Positions 9,801 to 17,834 are shown, counted from the first letter of the stretch. The stretch: DNA of 64,000 bases from Planctomycetaceae bacterium (GCA_012719125.1 JAAYAY010000364.1:1-64000); one strand, 5' to 3'. Numbers and translations are program-made. Notes: generated by a model from the sequence alone, not told the origin.

Positions 9801-10798
9801 AGCGTCGAGAAAACGAAGACCCGGCCGAGTACGAGAAATTCGTCGCGTCACAAAGAAAAGACCCTCTGGCATGGGCGCAACGGCGGCTTAACCTGGTTCG
9901 CGAAGAATTTGCCGCACAGGTCCATTTACTCGAGCTCGAAGTTCGCACTACTGAAGCCGCCGCCGCGACCGCTCAGGAAGAACTCCAACGCCTCACCAGT
10001 CTATTCAAGAGCGGCGCCGCACCGGCATCCGAAGTCAGCGACGCCAAACTCAAGGCCGAACAGGCAAGCGTGCGTCTGGAACAGGCCAAGACGCTGCTCC
10101 AATTGTACCTCAAGGCGGGTGAGAACCCCGATCTGAAGGGTTCGGATTCGGCACCGGTGGGGAAAGAAGCGAAAGAACCACCAGCGACGTCTGAAGGGAC
10201 CTCGTTGCCGCCGCAACGGACCGTTGCAGCCGCAGCCGCCCCCGCCTCCAGATTGGCCCTCCGCACGCCTGAAGAGTTCCAGCGAATGACGAACGAAGCG
10301 CGCGACGATATAACAAGGTTCCAGAACGCCATTGAGCAAGGAAGAACGCTTCGCCCGGAATGGAAGAAGGAAGATCTGCCGCGACTCGAATCATCGCTCC
10401 GCGACGTGGAAACGAAGCTCACTTCAGCCCGCCAACGCCTCGAACTCATTCAGGCCGAATATGCAGCCCAGATCCGGTTACTCGAGAACGAACTCGCGAG
10501 CGCCAAGTCACGGTTGAGTTTTGCTCAACAAGCAGTGTACCGGGATGCTCGGACCGGTGCAGAGCGGACCAAGATGGCGCAGGATCGCGAGCAAGCCAAG
10601 TCGCAGTGCGAGCAGGCGCAAATCCTGCTCGACCTTTACCGGAAGGCCGGCGAGAAGGCGGATCTCAATCCCAACGACGCGAACCCCCTGAAGGACTCGT
10701 CCAAGAGCAACGACGCCCCAGCCGATACCGCGCCGCTGCCGAAAGCTCAAACGGTTCCAAACGGCGCAAGCGACGGTAAGATAAAATCCTCGCAGTAG
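6887..10798 (+). CDS. Large exported protein with secretin-N-like repeats and long coiled coils
   Basis: 1303 residues. ATG at 6887 was chosen because AAAGGAG lies just upstream and a clear signal peptide follows (HPIVIASALVMCCLLLAALG). Three secretin_N/NolW-like units occur at about 323-390, 420-475 and 490-550, each ending in the typical ...LIAALDQP or ...VIQKLDETP form. A short STN-like domain lies near 677-757. The rest is charged, predicted coiled coil, with an internal duplication: the block from RSPEEFALAAREA (about 945) recurs from RTPEEFQRMTNEA (about 1126), each ending in LYLKAGENPDL or LYRKAGEKADL. No secretin beta-barrel domain is visible, so it cannot be a classic secretin pore. 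It is probably a periplasmic scaffold linked to the upstream kinase and sigma factor. Confidence 0.8.
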   Translation: MLFRHPIVIASALVMCCLLLAALGAARGQDAPKPADQSAAPEGGGQPDQTLTMPNPSPQATKKSPTPEHPSDASGRITVQLIQVRSDWSKGKDPVGTKKTLETVLKDVALPENYRSNLLGSASRILFPEDFAGGYRPEQLASLLAWMKQRDLVRIDLPPKPLLPDLPHEGRSSLSPGTCRLFAGEDIVPVSATRERLDPPPFFKRTYGWEWHCMSRLQTDGTMDQAILELGIQRFRAFRDDPQVDGQSPRLTAASDGTPIGITLPFNWAGVVRCFGPGDEMSEQIQLQDWEPLLVIAYGAAETHEIETPKLAAPASLLELGEPRVLASKKLAEVFQLANTQATELGPLLQGVISNGRLVADKDKNSLLAYGTQTELDTLKALLAKLDAAPTAPPYSSGPERAAPPAPAAEADQQVDQVAVFHLKHADLSQVIRALAAVSSGLRAEVDDLGGSLTVMGTKDDLAAVRDLIAALDQPTTPDSYPPPSTRDQRQIKIFNLVHARANQMTAILRQLFPEITMSGDDRTNSLIAQGEQGRLEAAEAVIQKLDETPSEKQEPPLDEASRRRILETASGEFAVAEAEIQSIVESIAGEADKKKAEQLRARLAGLVAEAFDLRQKLQRAELALLKERVGIIESRLGQREALRDEIIKRRVKSLLAGGMPSGGESTVAPKGLSHGMVSMGFRNQPWADVLEWLAGVLGAKLQVDDTMPEGTFDYTSPKAMSLEEAREIIRAALRPKGYVINEHDDGKTHLLLVSLSYEEWWRRRAVEAQEEVAKWRLALEDEESKNDAGYRAALETRLQAAQNALATLQSIVAQELSNKTAGYQKAESSLQAARQSWEDLKKLRAKGHVTQEEVDAAEKHLQRLNETFESARAVLEALREAAETAGLSPAAIKKAEAAAEDIARQSREEPSGTPQKNTLQGAASQVSETSIATRPALTGTALPLRSPEEFALAAREAVVELRRASTMKVRERRENEDPAEYEKFVASQRKDPLAWAQRRLNLVREEFAAQVHLLELEVRTTEAAAATAQEELQRLTSLFKSGAAPASEVSDAKLKAEQASVRLEQAKTLLQLYLKAGENPDLKGSDSAPVGKEAKEPPATSEGTSLPPQRTVAAAAAPASRLALRTPEEFQRMTNEARDDITRFQNAIEQGRTLRPEWKKEDLPRLESSLRDVETKLTSARQRLELIQAEYAAQIRLLENELASAKSRLSFAQQAVYRDARTGAERTKMAQDREQAKSQCEQAQILLDLYRKAGEKADLNPNDANPLKDSSKSNDAPADTAPLPKAQTVPNGASDGKIKSSQ

Positions 10799-10815
10799 GA
10801 TACGCCCGCACCCTC

Positions 10816-10879
10816 CCGAAGCGTAAGCGAGGCAAGATGTTGCCCGTCAAGTTACGATTCGACCGGCAAGCTCCCGATC
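10816..10879. repeat. Diverged copy of the CCGAAGCGTAAGCGAGGC repeat
   Basis: CCGAAGCGTAAGCGAGGCAA followed by GTTACGATTCGACCGGCAAG matches the array at 1898-2028, including the downstream segment GTTACGATTGGACCGGCAGG. This shows the two loci share a dispersed element. Confidence 0.65.
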
Positions 10880-11155
10880 AAGGCCCCGCGTTCCGCCCTC
10901 AATCCCCGCAACCCGCGATCCGTCTTCAGCCCCCGCAGGGGGCGATACCTCCCGGCTACGGGCGTGAGCCCATGGAATTGCGGGCAGAAAGCCTCTCCAA
11001 CCCGCGCAGCCGGCGACACGAAGCCGCAACACATCCGTCCGTAGCGAATGGAGTCGACAGGCCACGCTACGCCCATTCCAATCACTCAACTCCTCGCCCC
11101 CCTCTTGGCGAACCCCACCCCCTCAAGAAACTCGCCCAAATGTTCAAAAAAGATA

Positions 11156-11183
11156 TGTACACCCGTACATTTTTCGGTATACT
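11156..11183 (+). promoter_or_regulatory. Candidate promoter with TGTAC-N4-GTACA operator-like palindrome
   Basis: TGTACA at 11156-11161 and TATACT at 11178-11183 are spaced 16 bases apart, a plausible weak promoter. The palindrome TGTAC-ACCC-GTACA overlaps its -35 element. No gene follows on this strand, so it may be a relic or may drive an unrecognised small RNA. Confidence 0.25.
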
Positions 11184-11452
11184 GTACAAAACATCATGTA
11201 TCCTGATTCACTTCCTGTCGGGCGCCGCACGGTTCCTTGAAGTGCCGTCGCGCCCCCAATTCCAGAAACCGTGCCGCGCCCGCTACCTACCCCACGCAAT
11301 CTCCGTCTTCTTCAAACCACCCGAACCCCTCTCGTGGGGAGAAAGTACCCAAAAGAGAAAAATCACGCATCAATGGCAACAATGACAACAATGGTCACAC
11401 AAACGACCATCGAACCTCAATCTCAACCGCCCCCCGGTCGAATCAGTCCCAC

Positions 11453-11509
11453 CAGGGGACTGTCCCGATTTTTGTGGCAGGATGCCGCAAAAATGGGACT
11501 GTCCCCTTC
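11453..11509. repeat. Inverted repeat with GGGACTGTCCC arms
   Basis: AGGGGACTGTCCCGATTTTT and its near reverse complement AAAAATGGGACTGTCCCCTT flank a short centre. It lies about 55 bases past the stop of the next gene on the minus strand, so it may act as its terminator. It resembles other REP-like intergenic elements in this window. Confidence 0.65.
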
Positions 11510-11564
11510 CGCCCGATCACGAGCACAAGATTCCGTACACGCTCCCACCAGCGGCAACCCGGTC

Positions 11565-13043
11565 CTACGGCCCTTCGACGGCGATCGTCCCCACGCGATA
11601 CCGCCGCTGCCCGTCGTCCCCCTCCAACGGAAGGGCGATCCGCGGCGTACCGTCGAGCTGGCCCACGGAGACGAACACGTCGTACGTTCCCGCCGCGGCC
11701 GCCCGCTGGAACTTCCGCGGGCCGTCGTCGTAGATCTCGGCCATCCGGAACGTCCGGCGCAACTCTCGCGTCGGGGCCGCCTCCGGCGGGCCGACCTCCA
11801 GGTCGCGAAGATCGACGTCGTCGACCACATGGACGGAGACGATCCCGCCTTTGTCATCCTTGAACGTCAAGGCCATGGAGCCGCCGGGATAGCAGGGCGC
11901 CACGCCCGCGTTGGCCCAGACTGCCCGGACGTCGAACGGTTCGCCCAGCCGGATCGTCTTGGGCCACGAGATCTCCCGCGGTTGCAGCCGATAGCCCAGC
12001 CGGCGGTTGATCCGGTCGATCACCTCGCGGTTCTTCTCCAGGAACTCGTGAGGCCACCAATGGATCGACATGTAGGCCGCGTGGTAGTCTTCGACCGACC
12101 GCACCAACAACTGGCCGTCGCCCCAGGCCTTCTTGGCGACCGAGGGGCCGTAGTGTTCGTGTTCGAGCACCACCGGCAGCTTGGGCCAGAAGGACTGGGC
12201 CAGTTCCGCATGGAACCACGAGTTGGGCGGCGGCTGCACACAGATGCTGTCGTCCCGCAGCGTCACGCCGTGGGCCAGCATATAGTCGGTGAGCGGATGA
12301 CTCGCCACGCGATTGCCCGGCCCGATGTAGTCGTCGCTGACCGCCAGCAGCGTCTTCTTGAAATGCTTCAGATAGAGGTCGATGTGCTGCCGGCGCACCG
12401 CGTCGTCGACTTCGAGCTTCGTGCTCGCCCAGCAGTGCCCCTCGCCCCAGACGCCGAACGATCCCACGTCGATGAAGGCCACATTCGGGTTCCCGTCGTA
12501 TCGCCGGGCGAATTCGGCGAGAAACCGGTCGAGCTTCTCCAGAAAGACGGGATCGCCGTAGTCCGGCTCCCAGAAGGGCCCGTCCGGATCGACGCCCTTG
12601 CCGACCACGAAGTTAAGCCCCTTGGCCCCGGCCTCCTCGACCCACTTGGGCGTAGCATAGCGCATCCAACTCTCCGAGCAACTCACCCGAAAGGCCACTC
12701 GCTTGCCGTTGCTGATCCACCGCTGCGCCGGCGTGTCGACGACCGACCAGTCGAACCGCCCCTCCTCGGGCTCGAGAAACGACCACGGCAGCCGCAGGTA
12801 GACGGTCGACAGGCCGGGGAAATCGTCGAGCGTGTCGGACGGTTCGAGCTTCGAGCCGTAGTTGGCGATGATGTTCGAGTAGAAGTGCATCGTCCAGCCC
12901 ATGTCGGGATTGATGAGGGCCTGGCCGTTGTCGTGGGGCGTGATCGTGACCCGTTCCGGCTCCTGGGCGTTGGCGAAAGTGGTGAGCAACGCGCCCAATA
13001 GGAGCCCTGCAACGGCGCTGCATGACTGTTGACGACTATTCAC
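11565..13043 (-). CDS. Secreted DUF4832-type glycoside hydrolase-like protein
   Basis: 492 residues with a signal peptide (about 1-26, cut near FANAQEP). The N-terminal half resembles a TIM-barrel glycosidase of the beta-galactosidase-like clan: PDMGWTMHFYSN, then STVYLRLPWSFLEPEEGRFDWS and a central FIDVGSFGVWGEGHCW. The C-terminal half resembles DUF4832, with a barrel end (HWWPHEFLEKNREVIDRINRRLGYRL) and a beta-sandwich (PFDVRAVWANAGVAPCYPGG). It probably acts on an extracellular polysaccharide. The catalytic acids are not certain. It is the last gene of the minus-strand catabolic locus that also includes a sulfatase and ceramidase-like genes. Confidence 0.75.
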   Translation of the reverse strand: MNSRQQSCSAVAGLLLGALLTTFANAQEPERVTITPHDNGQALINPDMGWTMHFYSNIIANYGSKLEPSDTLDDFPGLSTVYLRLPWSFLEPEEGRFDWSVVDTPAQRWISNGKRVAFRVSCSESWMRYATPKWVEEAGAKGLNFVVGKGVDPDGPFWEPDYGDPVFLEKLDRFLAEFARRYDGNPNVAFIDVGSFGVWGEGHCWASTKLEVDDAVRRQHIDLYLKHFKKTLLAVSDDYIGPGNRVASHPLTDYMLAHGVTLRDDSICVQPPPNSWFHAELAQSFWPKLPVVLEHEHYGPSVAKKAWGDGQLLVRSVEDYHAAYMSIHWWPHEFLEKNREVIDRINRRLGYRLQPREISWPKTIRLGEPFDVRAVWANAGVAPCYPGGSMALTFKDDKGGIVSVHVVDDVDLRDLEVGPPEAAPTRELRRTFRMAEIYDDGPRKFQRAAAAGTYDVFVSVGQLDGTPRIALPLEGDDGQRRYRVGTIAVEGP

Positions 13044-13207
13044 GGCTGAACTCCTTTCGGTTCTGAACTTTCAGAGTAACTCGCGGGCAAGTAGGACGCT
13101 ACTCAACGAACACAGAAAGCCGAGAGACGCTGCACATCATGAAGGGACCGTTCGTTGTCGAGTGATTCTCCGAGAATTCTGCCGCAATCCCCACACTCCC
13201 GCTATCC

Positions 13208-13309
13208 TCACGGCTCGGCACCCGTAACGTTCCAGCAGAGCGACTCGTGCTCCTCGGGGTGCTCTCCGGACCAGGCTTTCAGCGGCCAATGACGGCAGTT
13301 GGGTATCAC
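13208..13309 (-). other. Short open stretch directly after the ceramidase-like pseudogene
   Basis: In the same frame as the C-terminal part of the pseudogene, right after its TAA, 33 codons read protein-like (HWPLKAWSGEHPEEHE, then LCWNVTGAEP) before a TGA at 13208-13210. A GTG begins it. It may be the remnant of another gene. I do not recognise the family. The rest of 13044-13309 shows nothing. Confidence 0.25.
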
Positions 13310-13884
13310 TTACTTCGCCTCATCCGCCCACAGCTTCCCGATCGCTTCCACCGTCCGATCGACCAGCACCTGGGCCCCTTCCGGGCCGACCAGATTGTGA
13401 GTAATCTCAGCACTGTAACCGCCCGCCGTGATCGCCCGGGGCGTCGGCACGTAGTAGGCGAAGTCCATCGCGGCGGCCAGTTGGATCAGGATCGTCTGCG
13501 GGGCCGGGCTGCGGCCCTGAATCTGCACCCCGTAGTCCAGGTAGAGCTCGTATGGATTGGTCGCGATCGCCACGTCTCCCAGCCGCATCACGTGCATCTC
13601 GACCGCATTGACCGGATCACGCACAAGTCGCACGATACGAGAATCGCCTGGTCCAGCACCTTCTCGCCGTCGCGGCTCTCCAACGCCAGCACGTTGGCCG
13701 TGCAGCGGCTGAGAATCCCCTCCGAAACTCGCACGGTCTTCATGCCCGTCAGCGGCACGGGCCGGTCCGGCGTGATGTCGGCGGCGGCCGTGCCGATCAG
13801 AAGTTCGGCTCCGTGGGTACGACCGCACGAAAAGACAGAGACGACCATAATGCCGATACAGAAAGTCGATCTGACTGAATTCAC
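13310..13884 (-). pseudogene. Internally deleted neutral/alkaline ceramidase-like gene
   Basis: The start at 13884 gives a signal peptide and the family N-terminus (ELLIGTAAADITPDRPVPLT, then NVLALESRDGEKVLDQAILV and CDLCVIR). At about 13612 homology to the intact paralogue at 50038-51534 jumps by roughly 290 residues to its C-terminal part (EMHVMRLGDVAIATNPYELY, ending VLVDRTVEAIGKLW), which is in another frame. About 0.9 kb of the middle, including the metal-binding THTHT and the GDxSP active-site motif, is missing. It is therefore non-functional. The two halves read as separate open frames of about 98 and 105 related residues. Confidence 0.88.
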
Positions 13885-13953
13885 GGCGCGGTACTCCTAT
13901 GTCTGCCTGCACTCGTTTAACCGGCTGCCGTAGGCGAGGCCGAAACAAAACTA

Positions 13954-14033
13954 GTTTAACGCCCAGCCGCAGGCGCCGGCTGCAGCAGATCGTCTTTGCC
14001 ATGGGAGCCGGCGCCTGCGGCTGGGCGTTAAAC
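13954..14033. repeat. Palindromic element with 27-bp perfect arms (GTTTAACGCCCAGCCGCAGG family)
   Basis: The arms 13954-13980 and 14007-14033 are exact reverse complements around a 26-base centre. A second, weaker pair flanks it (CTCGTTTAACCGGCTGCCG near 13912 and CGGCTGCCGGTCAAACGAG near 14053). Other copies lie at 15599-15666 and, as half an element, at 47039-47067. It lies between the pseudogene and the sulfatase stop codon. Confidence 0.8.
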
Positions 14034-14092
14034 GATTCTCCTTCGTCTGCGGCTGCCGGTCAAACGAGTCGATGATGCGAAAGTATCTACGG

Positions 14093-15520
14093 CTACTCCA
14101 TAACTCGCGGGCGTGGATTTTCGAACCTGCCTACAGGGCGCACGTTGGCCCCCTTGCGATCCGTCTCGCCCAGGTCGACGCGAGCCCGGTCCAGAAGTCG
14201 CTCCAGCCGTGTCACCACGTCAGCCCGCGCGCCGGCAAGATTCTTCGTTTCTCGGAGATCATCCACCAGGTTGTAGAGTTGCAGCGTGCCTGCTTCGCCC
14301 TTCTTGCCGGATTGCGGCAGGTAGAGCTTCCACGGTCCGCTGCGGACGGCCTGGATCTGGTTGACGTAGTAGTAGAAGAACGCCCCGGTCGGCGACGTCG
14401 CACCGGGCTCGGCGAACATGAGCGGGCGGATGTCGTGACCGTCGATGACCCGGTCCGTCGGCAGGTCGGCACCGGCAAGCCGGCCCAACGTCGGCAGCAT
14501 GTCCATCAAGGTGACGACCTCTCTGCAAACGGTTCCCGCTGGAATCCGGCCCGGCCAGCGGGCGATGAGCGGGACTCGCATCCCGCCCTCGGCCACGCTG
14601 TAGGCGTTCCCCTTGAGCGGCAGGTTGGACCCGCCGCGCCGATCGGGAGCAGGGGCCCCGTTGTCGTTCGTCCAGATCACCAACGTGTTTTCGTCGAGAT
14701 CCAGCCGCTTGAGGGCGTCGAGGATCTCGCCGGTGGACCAGTCGAGTTCCTCGACCGAGTCGCCCCAGGGGCCGTTGGCGCTTTTGCCGCGAAACGCTTC
14801 GCTGGCAAACGGTGACGCCGTGCTTCCCGGCATGGCGTGGGGCAGGTAGATGAAAAACGGACCTTCACGATGTTCTTCGATGAAACGGATCGTTTGCTCC
14901 GTGTAACGCTTCGTCAGCAGGTTGCGATCGACCGGCGCGTCGATCACCTTCTCGTTTTCCATCAGCGGCAGCGGCGGCCACTCGGGCCGGTTCTTCCCAG
15001 CAACCATGTCGTCGCTATAGGGAATGCCCAAGTAGTAGTCGAAACCCTGTTGCGTCGGCAGGAACGGCGTCTGGTCGCCCAGATGCCACTTGCCGATGCA
15101 GGCCGTGGCGTAGCCTTGCCCCTTGAGGAGTTCAGCGATCGTGATCTCCTTCGGATTCAAGCCGTTCTGCGAGACCGGTCGCAGCACGAGCCCGTCGGGA
15201 TCGGTGTTATCCAGCCCGACGCGTCGCGGATAACAGCCCGTCATCAGGGCCGCACGCGAGGGTGTGCAGACCGCCGCAGCCGCATAGCAGTCGGTGAACT
15301 TCATCCCCTCGGTTGCCATGCGGTCGATCCGCGGCGTACGCTGCTTCGCCTCGGGATTGAAACAACCGACGTCGCCATAACCGAGGTTGTCGCAGAGAAT
15401 CAGAATGACGTTGGGACGCGACGGCTCGGAACCGAAGGCGGCCGGCGTCCCGGACCGCCATACCGCGCACATAATCATCACGACGGAAACGGCAACGGCC
15501 GTCGGGTTTCGGTCGTTCAT
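14093..15520 (-). CDS. Secreted arylsulfatase-type sulfatase
   Basis: 475 residues with an N-terminal signal sequence. Type I sulfatases hydrolyse sulfate esters with a formylglycine made from cysteine. The modification motif CTPSR lies at 85-89. The metal-binding start motif is LCDNLGYGD at about 42-50, with Asn where many family members have a second Asp; this variant is frequent in planctomycete sulfatases. Later conserved blocks include TACIGKWHLGD and LVIWTNDNGAP. Formylglycine formation needs an enzyme not encoded here. The likely substrate is a sulfated polysaccharide. The gene lies in a minus-strand series with a HEAT-repeat protein upstream, separated by a nested repeat. Confidence 0.93.
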   Translation of the reverse strand: MNDRNPTAVAVSVVMIMCAVWRSGTPAAFGSEPSRPNVILILCDNLGYGDVGCFNPEAKQRTPRIDRMATEGMKFTDCYAAAAVCTPSRAALMTGCYPRRVGLDNTDPDGLVLRPVSQNGLNPKEITIAELLKGQGYATACIGKWHLGDQTPFLPTQQGFDYYLGIPYSDDMVAGKNRPEWPPLPLMENEKVIDAPVDRNLLTKRYTEQTIRFIEEHREGPFFIYLPHAMPGSTASPFASEAFRGKSANGPWGDSVEELDWSTGEILDALKRLDLDENTLVIWTNDNGAPAPDRRGGSNLPLKGNAYSVAEGGMRVPLIARWPGRIPAGTVCREVVTLMDMLPTLGRLAGADLPTDRVIDGHDIRPLMFAEPGATSPTGAFFYYYVNQIQAVRSGPWKLYLPQSGKKGEAGTLQLYNLVDDLRETKNLAGARADVVTRLERLLDRARVDLGETDRKGANVRPVGRFENPRPRVME

Positions 15521-15544
15521 TGGTTCTACCCTCCGACGACTTAG

Positions 15545-15721
15545 TTGGACAGCGCCACTTTGGTGCAGTCCGAGAACCTGAACCCGTTCGAGTGCAGTCG
15601 TTTAACGCCCAGCCGCAGGCGCCGGCCGCACTACGGAAGCCGGCGCCTTCGGCTGGGCGTTAAACGAGCAACCCTCAGGAAGTTGCGATTCCTAGCGACT
15701 GCTCAAAGTGGCGCTGTCCAA
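15545..15721. mobile_element. MITE-like element (18-bp TIRs) with a second element nested inside
   Basis: TTGGACAGCGCCACTTTG at 15545-15562 is exactly inverted at 15704-15721. Inside it sits a copy of the GTTTAACGCCCAGCCG palindrome (arms 15599-15626 and 15639-15666). The outer right end abuts the stop codon of the HEAT-repeat gene and the left end lies 24 bases before the sulfatase start. The structure implies two successive insertions. Confidence 0.75.
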
Positions 15722-17758
15722 TTAGAGTCCCAGGCGATAGCGTTTGGCACGTTCGACAACAGCCGGATCTTCGCTGATCTTGGCCACCTTATCAAGGATC
15801 GGGCCAAACTGTCCCATATTGGGGTGCCGCAGGAATCGGTGATGGGCCAGTTCCACGATCGCACCGCAGGCGGCCTGGGCCAACTGCGGATCGTCGAGCA
15901 GTGGAGCGACCCAATTCACGGCCTCCAAGGTCCGCACGGTCGACGCCCGTTCGATCGCCAGCCGCTTCTCGCTCACCCCGTCGGCCAGTTGGAAGGCGTT
16001 CTGGAGCATGGCCAGGGTCTCGGCCTCCGGGCGATCGCTCTTCAGCGACACGACCCGAATGTAGGCGCGAAGCGCCCAAAGGCGATGGGCGCGGTCTTGC
16101 GAATCGGTGGCCAGCTTGAGGAGCCGCCCGGCGACCTCGGCATTCGGCCAGTTGCAGAGCGCCCTGACGGCCGCTTCACGCACGGCCGGATCTGAATCCT
16201 TGAGCGATTCATCGATTGCCGCCAACGCCTTGGCGCCTCCGAGCCGGCCCAGCACCGGCAGGTACTTGGGCGATTCCGCCCGATCGACCTTCGCCAGCGC
16301 GGCGAGCACCAACTCGGAGCGATCCGCTCCAGCCGGGAGCTTATCGCAAACGAGCAGGATCGTCTTTTCCACTTCGTCGCGATGCTTGCCCGCCTCGCTT
16401 CGGAGCAACAGCTTGACGAGCCGCGGGATGTCGGTCTTATCGGGGTCGGCAATGCCTCGCAATCCCTCCAACGCCGGTCCGTAGACCTCTGGATCCGTAT
16501 TGGCAGCGATCTCGACGAGCGGATCGATGGCATCATAACACTTGAGGTCGATCAGAACGGCGATCACCGGTACGCGCACTGCGGGACGGCCCTGCAATGC
16601 TTCGAGCAGTGCCTTGGTAACCTCCGGACGGGGCAGTGCGGCCAGAGCCGCTTGCGCCGCCGTGGTCACTTCACCGCCGGCCGCGAGCGTGTCGATGAGT
16701 ACGGGGATTGCCGAAGCATCGCCGATCATTCCCAGGCAACGAATCCCGGCCTGTTTCAGTTCGACCTTCGGCGATTCGACCAGCGACATCACCAGGGGCA
16801 GGACGTCGGCCCCACGCCTGGCGGCGGCAAGCTCGATAACGGCCAGTTTGCTTGCATCGGGCAAGTCGGCCAATTGGGCGAGCAGTTGGTCGAGTTGTTC
16901 GTCAGACAGCTTCTGAAGGTGCCCCGCAGCGATCCGCCGCCGATCCTCATCGTCGCTGGAGAACCACTGGAGCACTGTCGCTTCAGCCTTCGCACCCTGG
17001 AGCCTGAGCAAGCCTTCGATCGCTGCTCGTCGCGTCGCGGCCGGTTGACCCTGCCGGCTCAACTTCGTGTAGATCTCTTCCGCCTGTTGTCCGGCGGCAG
17101 CATGCCTCAACAGGGCGACGGCGAGCACCTGGGGAGTTGGTGCGCCGGCTTTTTCTGCCCGGTTGAGCAAGAACTGCCTTGCGGTACCCTCCGCAATACT
17201 CCCAAGGGCTCGGATTGCCGCCGTTGCGACCTGTGGATCAGCCGAATCGGCCAACGTCTTCAGGACAGCGACCGACGCGGCGTCGTTGCGTTTGGCCACC
17301 GAGCCGATGACGCCCAGCAGGTGTTCGCCTTGCGATTTGCCGAGCGCATCACGAAGCGCCGCGGTCGCCTCGGCGCCCGGAATCGATTCCAACGCGTAGC
17401 GTGCCATTTCCGCGGTCTCGGGTTGCGCTAACAGTTGAGACAGCAGGGGTACCTGGGCGGCCGTGCCGACCTGCCGGAGTTGCAGGCAGATATACTGCTT
17501 GGCGGCGAGCGTGGTGTCGTTCTTGTCGAGAAGATCGGCCAGCCTGGCGGCGCAGGCCGCACGGGTCTTGGGCGTCTTCATGGCCGCGATCGTCTCGCGA
17601 TCAATCGTGAGCAAGGCCGCCATATCCTGGCCGGACTCGTACTTCGGCAACACCTTCCAGGCTTCTTCGGAAGGGACTTCGGCCGCCTGCAATCCCGACG
17701 AAACCGTCGCAAGTGCAGCCAGCACGACCAGCAGAACCATTTTGTAGGTCTTGAACAT
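15722..17758 (-). CDS. Exported HEAT-repeat protein
   Basis: 678 residues from the ATG at 17758, which gives a clear signal peptide (MVLLVVLAALATVSSGLQAA); the frame extends further upstream but without a signal. The mature part is almost entirely alpha-helical HEAT repeats of about 30 residues, such as QVATAAIRALGSIAEGTARQ, KQAGIRCLGMIGDASAIPVL and DPAVREAAVRALCNWPNAEV. No catalytic domain is visible. HEAT solenoids bind partner proteins, so a scaffold role in the periplasm is likely. It follows the Gfo/Idh oxidoreductase gene by about 76 bases and is probably co-transcribed with it. Confidence 0.85.
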   Translation of the reverse strand: MFKTYKMVLLVVLAALATVSSGLQAAEVPSEEAWKVLPKYESGQDMAALLTIDRETIAAMKTPKTRAACAARLADLLDKNDTTLAAKQYICLQLRQVGTAAQVPLLSQLLAQPETAEMARYALESIPGAEATAALRDALGKSQGEHLLGVIGSVAKRNDAASVAVLKTLADSADPQVATAAIRALGSIAEGTARQFLLNRAEKAGAPTPQVLAVALLRHAAAGQQAEEIYTKLSRQGQPAATRRAAIEGLLRLQGAKAEATVLQWFSSDDEDRRRIAAGHLQKLSDEQLDQLLAQLADLPDASKLAVIELAAARRGADVLPLVMSLVESPKVELKQAGIRCLGMIGDASAIPVLIDTLAAGGEVTTAAQAALAALPRPEVTKALLEALQGRPAVRVPVIAVLIDLKCYDAIDPLVEIAANTDPEVYGPALEGLRGIADPDKTDIPRLVKLLLRSEAGKHRDEVEKTILLVCDKLPAGADRSELVLAALAKVDRAESPKYLPVLGRLGGAKALAAIDESLKDSDPAVREAAVRALCNWPNAEVAGRLLKLATDSQDRAHRLWALRAYIRVVSLKSDRPEAETLAMLQNAFQLADGVSEKRLAIERASTVRTLEAVNWVAPLLDDPQLAQAACGAIVELAHHRFLRHPNMGQFGPILDKVAKISEDPAVVERAKRYRLGL

Positions 17759-17834
17759 CGGTATTTCTGACTTCGGATCTGTTACGGATTTCGTATTGCG
17801 TGCTTTCGCGGTTTGATGCGTCGACGCGCACTGC

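Larger units (their letters stand above)
10799..11564. other. Gene-poor spacer with repeats and an orphan palindrome
   Basis: No convincing gene was found in these 766 bases, although one plus-strand frame stays open; its composition is not protein-like. The spacer holds a diverged copy of the GTAACCCGAAGCG repeat (10816-10879), a TGTAC palindrome with a TATACT hexamer (11156-11183) and a GGGACTGTCCC inverted repeat (11453-11509). Confidence 0.6.

Noticed and set aside
10837-11385. 182-codon open frame after the coiled-coil protein gene
   Set aside because: It spans a repeat and an AT-rich promoter-like stretch; the protein is Pro/Arg/Ser-rich without any structure, so I treat the region as non-coding.
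11271-13001. 576-codon open frame on the plus strand
   Set aside because: It is antisense to the DUF4832-type gene and lacks recognisable structure.
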